NCBI RefSeq assembly: GCF_050971785.1
Contig: NZ_JBPCCU010000007.1
Location: forward strand, 186,001-250,000
Reading direction: 5' to 3'
Length of the DNA: 64,000 bases
Origin: Actinomadura_E scrupuli
GTDB taxonomy: Bacteria; Actinomycetota; Actinomycetes; Streptosporangiales; Streptosporangiaceae
Below, piece after piece: positions 1 to 8,352 of this stretch. The number at the start of each line of letters is the position of its first letter. Position 1 is the first letter of the stretch. The position numbers and the translations under genes are program-made. The notes below the pieces were generated by a model that was not told the DNA's origin, did no database searches, and saw nothing but the letters and a program-made list of their open reading frames with translations.

Positions 1-159
1 CTCGGCCAGCCGCTCCCGCTTCGCCTGCCAGCCGAGGAAACGGGGCACCTCCTGCAGGCACACCAGATCCGGCCGGCAGCCCCGCAGGACCCGCGCCACC
101 GCGTCACCGTCGTCGCGCAGCGCCCGCACGTTGTACCCGACGAGCCGTATCTTGGTCAC
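1..159 (-). CDS. Endonuclease/exonuclease/phosphatase family protein, N-terminal fragment (partial)
   Basis: The window begins inside this gene, so only its first 53 codons are visible; it runs off the left edge. The GTG start at 159 is preceded by a strong GGAGGTG ribosome binding site. The fragment shows the first two signatures of the EEP (DNase I-like) metal-dependent phosphodiesterase fold: a beta strand ending in Asn10 (motif GYNVRAL) and the metal-binding Glu37 within DLVCLQEVPR. Substrate cannot be told from this fragment; family members cleave DNA, inositol phosphates or sphingomyelin. It is transcribed in the same direction as the glucokinase gene, which lies upstream of it, but a 65-base gap separates them. 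Family assignment is good, specific function unknown. Confidence 0.75.
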   Translation of the reverse strand, partial: MTKIRLVGYNVRALRDDGDAVARVLRGCRPDLVCLQEVPRFLGWQAKRERLAE

Positions 160-224
160 CCGCCACCTCCTGGTCCGCCGCTCATCCGTGTCCGCCGGCC
201 CGTCCGGGCCGGCCGCCGGAGCCG

Positions 225-1169
225 CTAGATCCGCGCGAGGTCCGCCGCCCCGACGATGCCCGCCGACGAGCCCAGCTCGGCGATGCGGATGTCGGCCTTG
301 ACGCGGTGGCCGCGGCCGGTGAGCGAGTTCGCGAAGGCGGCGCGGATGGGCTCCAGCAGCAGGTCTCCGGCGTCCGACAGCCCGCCGCCGATGATGAAGG
401 CGCCCGGATCGAGGATGGCGGCCAGGTCCGCGAGGCCCTGACCGGTCCACTGCGCGATCGTACGGAAGCACTCCAGGGCCGCCGGATCGCCCTCCCGGGC
501 CGCCTGGGTGATCTCCGGGCCGCTGATGCCCTCGGGCGCGCCGTTGCCGAGCTCCAGGAGCCGGGCGGCCATCGCGGGGGCGACCCTGGCCAGGTCACGG
601 GCCTCGTGGACGAGGGCGTTCCCGCTGGCGTACTGCTCCCAGCAGCCGCGGTTGCCGCAGCCGCAGCGGCGCCCGTCGGGGACGACCCGCACGTGGCCGA
701 ACTCCGCGCCGATGCCGAACCGGCCCCGGTAGAGCTTGCCGTCGACGATGATGCCGCCGCCGATCCCGGTGCCGAGCGTGATGCAGACGAGGAACTCCTG
801 ACCCCGTCCGGCACCGAACCGCGCCTCCCCCCAGGCCATGGCGTTGCCGTCGTTCTCCACCACGACCGGCAGGCCGACCCGGCTCTCGACCTTCTCCTTG
901 ATGGGCTCGTCGCGCCAGGCCAGATTGGGGGCGAACAGCACCGTCGAACGGGTCTCGTCCACGAAGCCCGCCGCGCCCAGCCCCACCGCGACCACGTCGT
1001 CGAACTTGCTCTTGAGCAGGTCGACGACCTCGGCGATGACCTCGGCCGTCTCCTTGGGGTTGGTGGAGGGCGTGGGACGCCTCACCTTCTCCAGGATGTG
1101 CCCATGCTCATCGACCACGCCCGCCGCGACCTTGGTCCCGCCGACGTCCACACCGATGGTCAGCGTCAT
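225..1169 (-). CDS. glkA: ROK-family glucokinase
   Basis: This 314-residue protein should phosphorylate glucose with ATP in the cytoplasm, feeding glycolysis. In Streptomyces the corresponding enzyme also acts in carbon catabolite repression. Visible signatures are the ATP-binding phosphate loop GVDVGGTK (residues 6-13), the catalytic Asp107 in the ENDGN motif, and the ROK zinc site formed by His159 and the CGCGNRGC cluster (Cys169, Cys171, Cys176). Length matches actinobacterial glucokinases. There is no N-terminal helix-turn-helix, so this is a kinase and not a ROK repressor. The ATG start has a GAGGAG ribosome binding site six bases upstream. A polyphosphate-using variant cannot be excluded from sequence alone, but the length and motifs favour the ATP-dependent type. 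Confidence 0.9.
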   Translation of the reverse strand: MTLTIGVDVGGTKVAAGVVDEHGHILEKVRRPTPSTNPKETAEVIAEVVDLLKSKFDDVVAVGLGAAGFVDETRSTVLFAPNLAWRDEPIKEKVESRVGLPVVVENDGNAMAWGEARFGAGRGQEFLVCITLGTGIGGGIIVDGKLYRGRFGIGAEFGHVRVVPDGRRCGCGNRGCWEQYASGNALVHEARDLARVAPAMAARLLELGNGAPEGISGPEITQAAREGDPAALECFRTIAQWTGQGLADLAAILDPGAFIIGGGLSDAGDLLLEPIRAAFANSLTGRGHRVKADIRIAELGSSAGIVGAADLARI

Positions 1170-1270
1170 GGGCTCTCCTCCTCATCCCGGGCGAGTGGTT
1201 CACCCTCGCCCGGCTCCGTGCCAGAGGCTCAGCCGGTCGGCCGGCCGAGCGTGTTTCCGCGCTGACGTGG

Positions 1271-1684
1271 TCAGCCGCTGTCGGTGGGGTCCGCGCCGGG
1301 ACCGGGACGTTCCTCCCGGGGCCGCGGGGGCGCGGGGGTGGCACGCTCCCGCCGGGCGGCGGTGTCCTGGGGCGGTCCGTCGAACGCGGACAGCGTCTCC
1401 TGCAGGGCCGTGAACAACGAGCGGCCGGCGTCCATCGCCTGCTCGGTCAGGCCGGGGCCGGACGTCCGGGCCGCGGCGATGGCCCGGCAGACCGGGCAGT
1501 ACTGGCACTCGGGAGCACCGGTGGCGATGTGCGGAGCAGGAGCCTCGTAGGTGGCCTGGCCCCAGACGTCGCCCGGCTCCGGGCGGGGCCGGGCGGGGCC
1601 GCCGTCGCGGATCCGGCGGCGCAGCACCCCGAAGAGCTTCACGGCCTCATCGAGGACATAACCCGGCTGCTCGGTCATCGCCAC
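1271..1684 (-). CDS. Small conserved actinobacterial protein with a CxxC-x-C cysteine cluster
   Basis: I do not recognise a named function for this 137-residue protein. Its N-terminal half is charged and probably helical, and the middle carries the motif CQYCPVCRAI, three closely spaced cysteines that could bind zinc. The C-terminal 40 residues are Pro/Arg/Glu-rich and likely disordered. Two starts are possible, GTG at 1684 and ATG at 1678; neither has a clear ribosome binding site. It sits between the SRPBCC-fold gene and the glucokinase gene, all on the same strand, an arrangement I recall as common in actinomycetes. Coding status is supported by G/C-rich third positions and by the lack of a credible opposite-strand alternative. 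Confidence 0.7.
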   Translation of the reverse strand: MAMTEQPGYVLDEAVKLFGVLRRRIRDGGPARPRPEPGDVWGQATYEAPAPHIATGAPECQYCPVCRAIAAARTSGPGLTEQAMDAGRSLFTALQETLSAFDGPPQDTAARRERATPAPPRPREERPGPGADPTDSG

Positions 1685-1754
1685 ATCATCTACTCATCTA
1701 GTTCGGTCGTCGGCGTGACACCGTACCGCCCCCTCGGCGATACCGGCTGGTACG

Positions 1755-2192
1755 TCAGCGTTCGACGTGTCGCTTCAGTCCCTTCAACGCCGCGTCGATG
1801 ATTATCTTCTCCGCCTTGCGCTTGAACATGCCGATCATGGGAATCTTGATGTCCACGGTGAGCTCGTAGGTCACCCGGGTCGCCCCGCCGGCCGTGTCCT
1901 CGAGCCGGTAGGAGCCGGTCATCCCGGAGAGCATCGCGCCGGGGGCGGCGAGGTTCCACCGGACGGCGTCGTCATCGTCCCAGTCGTAGGCCAGAACATA
2001 GGTGTCCTTGATCGGCCCGGCCTCGAGAGTGAAGCGCACCTGGTCCGCGCGCCCGTCCGCGCCCTCCGCCACCACCTCGGCGGACTTGATGCCCTCGGCC
2101 CAGGTCGGATAGGCGGGGAAATCGGCGATGATCGTCATGATCTCCGACTTCCCGGCGTCGATCTCGATGCTGGAGCTGGTCCGGTCCGCCAT
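1755..2192 (-). CDS. SRPBCC (START-like) polyketide cyclase/dehydrase family protein
   Basis: This is a 145-residue cytoplasmic protein of the SRPBCC fold, a helix-grip barrel with a deep hydrophobic pocket used to bind lipids, polyketides or other hydrophobic ligands. The typical pattern is visible: a short N-terminal strand (SSSIEIDA), a helix after the first strand around DFPAYPTWAEGIK, then a series of amphipathic strands and a long C-terminal helix. The ATG at 2192 is chosen over the in-frame GTG at 2198 because AAGGGA lies eight bases before the ATG. Ligand and role are unknown. Stand-alone members like this one are widespread in actinomycetes and often lie beside the small Cys-cluster gene that follows it here. 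Confidence 0.8.
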   Translation of the reverse strand: MADRTSSSIEIDAGKSEIMTIIADFPAYPTWAEGIKSAEVVAEGADGRADQVRFTLEAGPIKDTYVLAYDWDDDDAVRWNLAAPGAMLSGMTGSYRLEDTAGGATRVTYELTVDIKIPMIGMFKRKAEKIIIDAALKGLKRHVER

Positions 2193-2279
2193 CGCCACGT
2201 TCCCTTCGGCTGGTTCCGCAAGCGGCCCGATCAGCGGGCCCCGTTCCTCTCACTCCGCGGTCTCGTACCGCGGGGCGTC

Positions 2280-3050
2280 CTACTGCCAGTTCAAGACGTA
2301 GGGCGTTCCGTTGGCCCGGAAATGCCCGACGTTGATGCACTCCGTACGCCCGATCCGGGTCCGCCGCACGAGCGGCTGGTGGACGTGGCCGAACAGCACG
2401 TAGCGAGGCTGAGTCTCCCGGATCAGCTGCAGCACCGCCTCACTGCCACGCTCGAACCGGCGCGCGACCGTGTCGTACAGCAGCTCGGGCACGGCGGGCG
2501 GGATGTGACAGCACAGCACGTCCACCTTGCCGACCGCGGCGACCTTCTCCGCGTAGGCCTCGTCGTCGAGCTCGTACGGGGTGCGGTACTCGGTGCGCAG
2601 GCCGCCGCCGACGAAGCCGAAGGTACGGCCGCCGATCTCGGCCACCTCCCCGTCGAGCACCCGGTGGCCGTCCCGCAGATGGTCGCCCCACAGCCGCGGG
2701 ACGTCGACGTTGCCGTAGGTGAGGTACGCGGGCGCGGGCATCACCGTGAACAGCGCGGCGTACTGGCGGCGGACCGCCTCCTCGATGTGCGGCCACGCGG
2801 GGCCGTCCAGCGAGCTCCACATGCGCCGGGAGAAGTCGCGCGCGTCGTCGAAGCGCTTCTGCGTCCGCAGCGTGATGAAGTGGTCGGCGTTGTCCTGGCC
2901 GAACAGCTCCGCGAAGATGCCCTGCCCGTGGTCCTCGTAGTCGACGAACAGGATGAGATCACCCAGGCAGATGAACACGTCGGCGCCGTCACCGGCACGA
3001 GCGAGCGCCTCCACATTGCCATGCACGTCGCTCACTACATGGATCCGCAT
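2280..3050 (-). CDS. Metallophosphoesterase (calcineurin-like)
   Basis: A 256-residue cytoplasmic protein of the calcineurin-like phosphoesterase superfamily. The full set of metal-binding motifs is present: DVHGN (residues 8-12), GD at 30-31, GNVD in place of the usual GNHD (113-116), an isolated His in CCHIPP, and a C-terminal GHVH (about 226-229). The replacement of His by Val in the GNHD block removes the usual phosphate-proton donor, so catalysis may be altered. Substrate is not predictable; relatives hydrolyse cyclic nucleotides, phospholipid head groups or Ap4A. The ATG start follows AAGGG by seven bases. It is followed on the same strand by the SRPBCC gene after an 87-base gap and may share its transcript. 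Confidence 0.85.
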   Translation of the reverse strand: MRIHVVSDVHGNVEALARAGDGADVFICLGDLILFVDYEDHGQGIFAELFGQDNADHFITLRTQKRFDDARDFSRRMWSSLDGPAWPHIEEAVRRQYAALFTVMPAPAYLTYGNVDVPRLWGDHLRDGHRVLDGEVAEIGGRTFGFVGGGLRTEYRTPYELDDEAYAEKVAAVGKVDVLCCHIPPAVPELLYDTVARRFERGSEAVLQLIRETQPRYVLFGHVHQPLVRRTRIGRTECINVGHFRANGTPYVLNWQ

Positions 3051-3249
3051 GAACCAACCCTAAGCGACTCAGGTATCGGCAGACCGGGCGAAGCCGGACG
3101 GAGAAACCCCGTGGGCGCAGGGGTTCCGGGGGCCGGGCGGTGGCCTGCGGCGATCGGAATCCCGCCGCGATCGCCCGGGCTCCGGCGCCGGGAGGAGACG
3201 TCCATGGGCAGCGATGGTACGACGGTCACGTGATCGTCGCTTGCGGGCG

Positions 3250-3939
3250 TCAACCCGCCGCCGCGATCAGGGCACGCCACTCGCGCACCAGCCCGGCGCT
3301 CACCGGCCGCTCCCAGGAGCGGTCCGGCCGCACCGCACCGCCGACGTGGAAGGAGCTCACCCCGGCGGCGGCCAGCGGCGCGACGTGCTTGCGGCGCAAC
3401 CCGCCGCCGGCCATGACCAGCCCGGCCGGGCCGGTGCTCTCCGCCGCCCGCCGCACGAGCGCGCCCACGCCGGCGTCGACCCCCGCCGGCGCGCCCGCGG
3501 TCAGGACGGCGTCCAGCCCCGGCAGGTCCCGTACGATGCGCCACGCCGCCTCCTGGTCGGCCGCGTGGTCGATCGCGCGGTGGAAGGTCCAGGGCAGCGG
3601 GGCGATCACGGCGACGAGCTTGGTGGTGGCACCGACGTCGATCTGCCCCTCGGAGTCGAGGAAGCCGAGCACGAAACCGTCCGCCCCAGCCGCCGCCAGG
3701 CTCTCGGCGGCCCGGCGCAGCCGGTCCAGTTCCGCGCCGCTGGTGCGGAACCCCGTGTTGGCCCGCAGCATGATCCGCAACGGCAGCGACGTGACCTGCC
3801 GCATCTCGGCGACGACGACCGGGTCGGGGGTGAGGCCGTCCGCGGCCATGTCCGCGACGACCTCCAGCCGGTCGGCCCCGCCCTCCTCGGCGGCACGGGC
3901 GTCCGGGGCGGTCAGTGCGATGACTTCGAGCAGTGGCAT
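3250..3939 (-). CDS. cutC: CutC family protein (copper homeostasis protein homologue)
   Basis: This 229-residue protein has the TIM-barrel CutC fold. Recognisable family blocks are the N-terminal LEVIAL strand, the GADRLEVVAD segment, LRIMLRANTG, GFVLGFL and the C-terminal VMAGGGLRRKH block. The family was named for copper tolerance in E. coli, but that role has been questioned and the biochemical activity is not settled. The ATG at 3939 is preferred to a start 51 bases further upstream because GGGGGA lies just before it and homologues begin with MPLLEVI-like sequences. It is transcribed divergently from the acyl-CoA ligase gene, sharing a 206-base intergenic region that holds a TetR-type palindrome. 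Confidence 0.85.
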   Translation of the reverse strand: MPLLEVIALTAPDARAAEEGGADRLEVVADMAADGLTPDPVVVAEMRQVTSLPLRIMLRANTGFRTSGAELDRLRRAAESLAAAGADGFVLGFLDSEGQIDVGATTKLVAVIAPLPWTFHRAIDHAADQEAAWRIVRDLPGLDAVLTAGAPAGVDAGVGALVRRAAESTGPAGLVMAGGGLRRKHVAPLAAAGVSSFHVGGAVRPDRSWERPVSAGLVREWRALIAAAG

Positions 3940-4062
3940 GCGGTCCCCCGATTCTTCCTGGTCAAGGGTAGGGCACCGGTTCCGGCCCATACCTTGACGG
4001 GACCTACGCTTGACGCGACCGTTAGCAAGGCGGGGAACGAGACGTGTGTCACCGGGTAATGC

Positions 4063-4076
4063 CTACCGATCGGTAG
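4063..4076. promoter_or_regulatory. TetR-type operator candidate
   Basis: CTACCGATCGGTAG is a perfect 14-base palindrome, 69 bases before the acyl-CoA ligase start and 123 bases before the divergent cutC start. The TACCGNNCGGTA form resembles operators of TetR-family regulators of fatty-acid genes in actinomycetes. No regulator gene lies nearby, so control would be in trans. Confidence 0.45.
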
Positions 4077-4145
4077 ATAAACGCGGTAACGTCCCGATCC
4101 ACCCCGGCCCAGCGCAGTGTGTGCCGTGCTCGACGAGGAGTGAGT

Positions 4146-5933
4146 GTGCGCGAGTTCAGTGTCCCCGCCCTGGTGGACCTGCCCGATTCCGCCAACCTGA
4201 CCGACGCGCCTTTCACCTGGGCCGACGACGACCCCGGGCAGGTCATGTTCCGCCGCAACGACGGCGGCGTGTGGAGCGCGGTGACCGCCGCCGGGTTCCG
4301 CGACGAGGTCGTGCGGACGGCCAAGGGCCTCATCGCGGCGGGCGTCGAGCCCGGTGACCGCGTCGCGCTCATGTCGCGCACCCGGTACGAGTGGACGCTG
4401 CTGGACTACGCGATCTGGACGGCGGGCGGCGTGACCGTCCCGATCTACGAGACCTCCTCGGCCGAGCAGGTCGAGTGGATCATCGGCGACTCGGGCGCCA
4501 CGGCGGTGTTCGCCGAGACGGCCGAGCACGAGGCCACCGTCGCGTCCGTGCGCGGCCGGCTGCCGGAGCTGACCCGGATCTGGGGCATCGACGCCGGTGC
4601 CGTGGAGACCCTCGGCGAGCAGGGTGCCGCGATCACCGATGAGACCGTCGAGGAGCGGCGCCGGACGCGGCAGGCCGCCGACACCGCCACCCTGGTCTAC
4701 ACCTCGGGCACCACCGGCCGGCCCAAGGGCTGCGAGCTGACCCACGGCAACCTCGTCTCGACCGCGCGCAACGCCATCCAGGGCGCGCTGGCGGAGGTGA
4801 CCGTGGCGGGCAGCTCGACGTTGCTCTTCCTCCCCCTCGCGCACGTGTTCGCCCGCCTCATCCAGGTCGCCTGCGTCGAGGGCGGCATCACCCTCGGCCA
4901 CAGCGACGTGCAGAGCCTGCTGCCCGACCTGGCGTCCTACCGGCCGACGTTCCTGCTGGCGGTGCCCCGCGTCTTCGAGAAGGTCTACAACGGCGCGGAG
5001 CAGAAGGCCGCCGCGGCGGGCAAGGGCAAGATCTTCCACGCCGCCGCGGACACCGCGATCGCCTACAGCAGGTCGCTGGACACCGGCGGCCCCGGCACGG
5101 CGCTCAAGCTCAGGCACCTGCTGTTCGACCGCCTGGTGTACCGCAAGCTGCGGGCGGCCGTCGGCGGCCGGGTCAGCTTCGCCGTCGCCGGCGGCGCGGC
5201 CCTCGGCGAGCGCCTCGGCCACTTCTTCCGGGGCGTCGGCATCGTGATCCTGGAAGGCTACGGCCTGACCGAGACCACCGCCCCGGCCACCGTCAACCGC
5301 CCCGGCGCGATCAAGATCGGCACGGTCGGCCGGCCCATCCCGGGGGTCACCGTGCGGATCGCCGAGGACGGCGAGGTGCTGGTCCGCGGCATCAACGTCT
5401 TCGCCGGCTACTGGCACAACGACGCCGCCACCAAGGAGTCCCTCGAGGAGGGCTGGCTCCGCACCGGTGACCTCGGCACCCTCGACGCGGAGGGCTACCT
5501 CCAGATCACCGGGCGCAAGAAGGAGATCCTGGTCACCGCGGGCGGCAAGAACGTCGCCCCGGCGCCCCTGGAGGACCGCGTCCGCGCCAATCCGCTGATC
5601 AGCCAGTGCCTCGTCGTCGGTGACGGCAAGCCCTTCGTCGGCGCCCTCATCACCCTCGACCCCGAGGCCCTGGAGCCGTGGAAGAAGGCGCACGGCAAGC
5701 CCCCCGAGACGACCGTGGCGGAGCTCCGCCACGATCCCGAGATCGTCGCCGAGCTCGACGCGGCCGTCGCCGCGGCGAACACCAGCGTCAGCAAGGCCGA
5801 GAGCATCAAGAAGTACCGCGTGCTCGACGTGGACTTCACCGAGGAGTCCGGGCACATGACGCCCAGCATGAAGATCCGCCGGCATGTCGTGGTCAAGGAC
5901 TTCGCCGCCGAGATAGCGGCGCTGTACTCCTAG
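4146..5933 (+). CDS. Long-chain fatty-acid--CoA ligase (AMP-forming, FadD15-like)
   Basis: A 595-residue ANL-superfamily enzyme that activates fatty acids with ATP to acyl-AMP and transfers them to CoA, feeding beta-oxidation or lipid synthesis. Motifs in order: the phosphate loop YTSGTTGRPKG (about 183-193), the adenylation motif GYGLTETTAP (about 371-380), TGDLG (about 440) and the C-terminal hinge with GRKKEILVTAGGKN, including the conserved Lys region. Length fits the FAA1/FadD15 type of bacterial long-chain ligase. The GTG at 4146 is chosen because GAGGAG lies seven bases upstream; the longer reading frame to 4119 lacks a binding site. The palindrome at 4063-4076 suggests repression by a TetR regulator that may release on acyl-CoA binding. 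Confidence 0.9.
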   Translation: MREFSVPALVDLPDSANLTDAPFTWADDDPGQVMFRRNDGGVWSAVTAAGFRDEVVRTAKGLIAAGVEPGDRVALMSRTRYEWTLLDYAIWTAGGVTVPIYETSSAEQVEWIIGDSGATAVFAETAEHEATVASVRGRLPELTRIWGIDAGAVETLGEQGAAITDETVEERRRTRQAADTATLVYTSGTTGRPKGCELTHGNLVSTARNAIQGALAEVTVAGSSTLLFLPLAHVFARLIQVACVEGGITLGHSDVQSLLPDLASYRPTFLLAVPRVFEKVYNGAEQKAAAAGKGKIFHAAADTAIAYSRSLDTGGPGTALKLRHLLFDRLVYRKLRAAVGGRVSFAVAGGAALGERLGHFFRGVGIVILEGYGLTETTAPATVNRPGAIKIGTVGRPIPGVTVRIAEDGEVLVRGINVFAGYWHNDAATKESLEEGWLRTGDLGTLDAEGYLQITGRKKEILVTAGGKNVAPAPLEDRVRANPLISQCLVVGDGKPFVGALITLDPEALEPWKKAHGKPPETTVAELRHDPEIVAELDAAVAAANTSVSKAESIKKYRVLDVDFTEESGHMTPSMKIRRHVVVKDFAAEIAALYS

Positions 5934-5939
5934 CCCGGC

Positions 5940-6003
5940 GTCTCCGGGCCCGCCCGCCTCCGGGCCTGCCCGTCTCCGGTCCCGGCCGCCTCCGGGCCCG
6001 CCG
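5940..6003. repeat. Four tandem 16-base repeats
   Basis: Immediately after the ligase stop codon the sequence consists of four head-to-tail copies of a 16-base unit, GTCTCCGGGCCCGCCC and variants (5940-5955, 5956-5971, 5972-5987, 5988-6003). The copies differ at a few positions. The last copy forms the left arm of the hairpin at 5986-6015. Confidence 0.7.
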
Positions 6004-6015
6004 GTGCGGAGGCGG
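5986..6015 (+). terminator. Hairpin, probable terminator of the acyl-CoA ligase gene
   Basis: CCGCCTCCG and CGGAGGCGG form a perfect nine-base stem with a 12-base loop, 53 bases after the ligase stop. There is no T run, as is common in high-GC actinomycetes. Confidence 0.45.
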
Positions 6016-6080
6016 GGTACCGCGTGCGCCCGCCTGGGTAGGGCAGACCGGGTCGGACCGTCATCGAGGAGCGAGATCTC

Positions 6081-6755
6081 ATGCGCATAGTGATCGCAGG
6101 CGGGCACGGGAAGATCGCGCTGCGGCTGGAACGGCTGCTCGCCGCCCGCGGCGACGACCCCGTGGCCCTGATCCGCAATCCCGACCACCGGCAGGACGTG
6201 GCACGGACCGGCGCCCGGCCCGTCGTCTGCGACCTGGAGCAGGTCAAGGCCGACCAGGTCGTCGCGCACCTGCGCGGCGCCGATGCCGTGGTCTTCGCCG
6301 CCGGCGCGGGGCCGGGCAGCGGCGCGGCCCGCAAGTTCACCGTCGACCGGGACGCCTCCGCGCTGCTGGCGGACGCCGCGGAGCAGGCCGGCGTCGCGAG
6401 GTTCGTGCAGATCTCGACGATGGGCGCGGGCAGGCCGCCGGCACCCGGTGGCGACGAGGTCTGGGCCGCCTACCTCCAGGCGAAGACCGAGGCGGAGGAC
6501 GACCTGCGGGCCCGTGACCTCGGCTGGACGATCCTGCGGCCCGGCGGCCTCACCGACGAGCACGGCACCTGGCGGGTCGCCCTCGCCGGGCCACGGCTGC
6601 CGCGCGGGTCGGTGACCCGCGACGACGTCGCCGCCGTGATCGTGGCACTGCTGGACACGCCGGGCACCGATCACCTCACGCTGGAGCTGACCAACGGCGA
6701 GGTGCCGGTCACCGCGGCGGTGCGGGCCGTCGCCCGGGGAGCGGGCGCCTCGTGA
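6081..6755 (+). CDS. Atypical SDR-family NAD(P)-binding protein
   Basis: This 224-residue protein is an atypical short-chain dehydrogenase/reductase of the NAD(P)H-binding (YwnB/HSCARG-like) group. A dinucleotide-binding glycine motif, GGHGKIA, stands at residues 7-13, and the following RNPDHRQD block is the usual place where NADP is distinguished. The chain lacks the classical YxxxK catalytic pair, although YLQAKTEAE occupies an equivalent position (a Tyr and a Lys three residues apart), so either catalysis or NADPH sensing is possible. The start is fixed by GAGGAGCGAG before ATG. It follows the acyl-CoA ligase on the same strand after 147 bases but a hairpin separates them, so an operon is doubtful. 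Substrate unknown. Confidence 0.8.
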   Translation: MRIVIAGGHGKIALRLERLLAARGDDPVALIRNPDHRQDVARTGARPVVCDLEQVKADQVVAHLRGADAVVFAAGAGPGSGAARKFTVDRDASALLADAAEQAGVARFVQISTMGAGRPPAPGGDEVWAAYLQAKTEAEDDLRARDLGWTILRPGGLTDEHGTWRVALAGPRLPRGSVTRDDVAAVIVALLDTPGTDHLTLELTNGEVPVTAAVRAVARGAGAS

Positions 6756-6786
6756 TCGTCCGGTCCGGGCGTGCCCGGACCGGAGC

Positions 6787-7473
6787 TCACACGGGGATGC
6801 TCAGCAGGTCGTCGCCGTTGGAGAGCCGTACGACGAAGCGGGTGATGTCCGCGGGGGGCGAGGCCACGCCGCCGTGGACCACCAGGTGCGCGGGCGAGCC
6901 GGGCACGCCGTATCCCTTCGGCGGGACCGCCCAGCCGGACACCACGCGCTTGCGGCCGTTCTTGGTGATGGCCACCAGCTCGCACTCCAGGGGGCCGCGG
7001 ATACCGGCGAGGTCCAAGGACACCTGGGTGCCCCACATCTTGCCCTCCAGCGCCACGGTGCCGGAGGCGCCCGTGGCCTGGTTGGTCGCCGAGCGCTGCT
7101 CGCCGGGGCCGAGCTGCCCCGCGACGGGCGGCCGGGCGTCGTCCGGTCCGCCGGTCAGGGCGATGCCGGCGGTGACGCCGCCCGCCAGCAGCACCACGGC
7201 GGCGGCGGCGCCGAGCATGACCCGGGCCCGCCTGCTGTGGCGGTCGGCGGCCTTCCGGCGGCGCATCATGCCCACCAGGTCGTCGGGAACGTGATTTTCG
7301 GGGAGGCCGGGCTCCACCCCCATGAGCAGGCTGTGCAGGCCCGCGAATCCGGCCAGCTCGGCGGCGCACGACCGGCAGCGGCTCAGGTGCGCCTCGAAGG
7401 CCCTGCGGTCGGGCTCCTCGAGGAGGCCGAGGGCGTAGGCGCCCACGTCAGTGTGCTTCACCTCGGGGTTCAC
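6787..7473 (-). CDS. Zinc-finger anti-sigma factor, membrane anchored
   Basis: A 228-residue single-pass membrane protein that should hold the adjacent ECF sigma factor inactive at the membrane. The N-terminal zinc-binding anti-sigma domain has the signature HLSRCRSC (His29, Cys33, Cys36) with a further His at residue 7. A transmembrane helix spans about residues 85-106, and the remaining 120 residues form an extracytoplasmic sensor domain resembling the RskA/RslA type. The GTG start overlaps the TGA stop of the sigma gene as GTGA, so the two are translationally coupled and made in fixed ratio. Release would be expected through regulated proteolysis or oxidation of the zinc site, but the signal is not evident from the sequence. 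Confidence 0.88.
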   Translation of the reverse strand: MNPEVKHTDVGAYALGLLEEPDRRAFEAHLSRCRSCAAELAGFAGLHSLLMGVEPGLPENHVPDDLVGMMRRRKAADRHSRRARVMLGAAAAVVLLAGGVTAGIALTGGPDDARPPVAGQLGPGEQRSATNQATGASGTVALEGKMWGTQVSLDLAGIRGPLECELVAITKNGRKRVVSGWAVPPKGYGVPGSPAHLVVHGGVASPPADITRFVVRLSNGDDLLSIPV

Positions 7474-8141
7474 CCCTGAACCCCTCTCTCCTCGAGCGCG
7501 ACCCGCAGCGCGCGGAGCGCGTAGTACACCCGGGACTTCACCGTGCCGACCGGCACGCCCAGCACCTGTGCGGCCTCGTTCACGGTACGGCCGCGCAGGA
7601 CCGTCTCGGTCAGCGCCTCCCGGTGCGCCGCCGAGAGCGCCTTGAGCGCCTCGGACACGACCACTGTGCGCAGGAGGTCCTCCATGCCGTCGGGGATCTG
7701 CAGATTCTCCAGGGGGCCTTCGCCCGCCTCCTTCGGCCTGGCCTCCTTCCGCCGTTGATGATCGATAACGATACGGCGAGCGACGGTCGCCAGCCAAGGC
7801 ATCAGCGATTCCGCGTCCGGGTCGAGACGGTCCATGCTCCGCCATGCCCGGATCATCGTCTCCTGGACGACGTCCTCCGCCCACTGCCTGTCACCCGCGG
7901 TCAGCCGTACGACGAAGGAGATCAGGGGGCGATGATACAGGCGATACAGCTCCGCCACGATCAGTTCGTCGTCGGGCTCGGAGTTCCGGCGGCGCAGCCA
8001 GGCCCGCAACCCGCGTGATCCGGGGGGTCTGCTGGAGGGGAGGCTCATCTCGGATCCGGCCGCGAGGTCTGGGAGGGGCGAGGGAGCGGTCGTGGGAACG
8101 ATAGACCATGGTTCGGCCTGGAAGGCGGTGTTCTGCCGCAT
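7470..8141 (-). CDS. ECF-type RNA polymerase sigma factor
   Basis: This 223-residue protein is an extracytoplasmic-function sigma factor. Region 2 is clear: the segment from LYRLYHRPLISFVVRL to WAEDVVQETMIRAWRS carries the -10 recognition helix. Region 4 includes AHREALTETV, the GRTVNEAAQVLGV turn and the recognition helix GTVKSRVYYALRALR. I place the start at the ATG at 8141, preceded by GGAGG ten bases upstream; a second ATG at 8048 would remove 31 disordered residues and remains possible. It is coupled to the anti-sigma gene downstream. The family resembles mycobacterial SigL/SigK-like factors, which regulate envelope functions. A candidate self-recognised promoter lies at 8353-8380. Confidence 0.88.
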   Translation of the reverse strand: MRQNTAFQAEPWSIVPTTAPSPLPDLAAGSEMSLPSSRPPGSRGLRAWLRRRNSEPDDELIVAELYRLYHRPLISFVVRLTAGDRQWAEDVVQETMIRAWRSMDRLDPDAESLMPWLATVARRIVIDHQRRKEARPKEAGEGPLENLQIPDGMEDLLRTVVVSEALKALSAAHREALTETVLRGRTVNEAAQVLGVPVGTVKSRVYYALRALRVALEERGVQG

Positions 8142-8352
8142 TGACGAAGAACCTCCACGCGGATCGGTGGCGGGGACGCGCGCCCGGTCGGTGCATACCG
8201 GGGCCGGCGCGTCCCCGCGGTCCTGGAGCCGGTCCGGCTCAGTGGCCGTGACCCGCGCCGGCATGCGGCTTCCTGGTCGTGGTGGGCGCCAGCGCCCTCT
8301 GCCGCAATGCCATCGTCGTGCCTTCCGTCGTCGTGTCGGGGAGTCGGCAGGC

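Noticed and set aside
3912..6674. A 920-codon minus-strand frame
   Set aside because: It covers the acyl-CoA ligase and SDR genes in antisense. Only the cutC and ligase frames show real domains.
8239..8313. A 24-residue minus-strand ORF with GGAAGG before its ATG, in the sigma leader
   Set aside because: Too short and without a conserved feature; His/Gly/Arg-rich end looks random. Kept only as a possible leader peptide.
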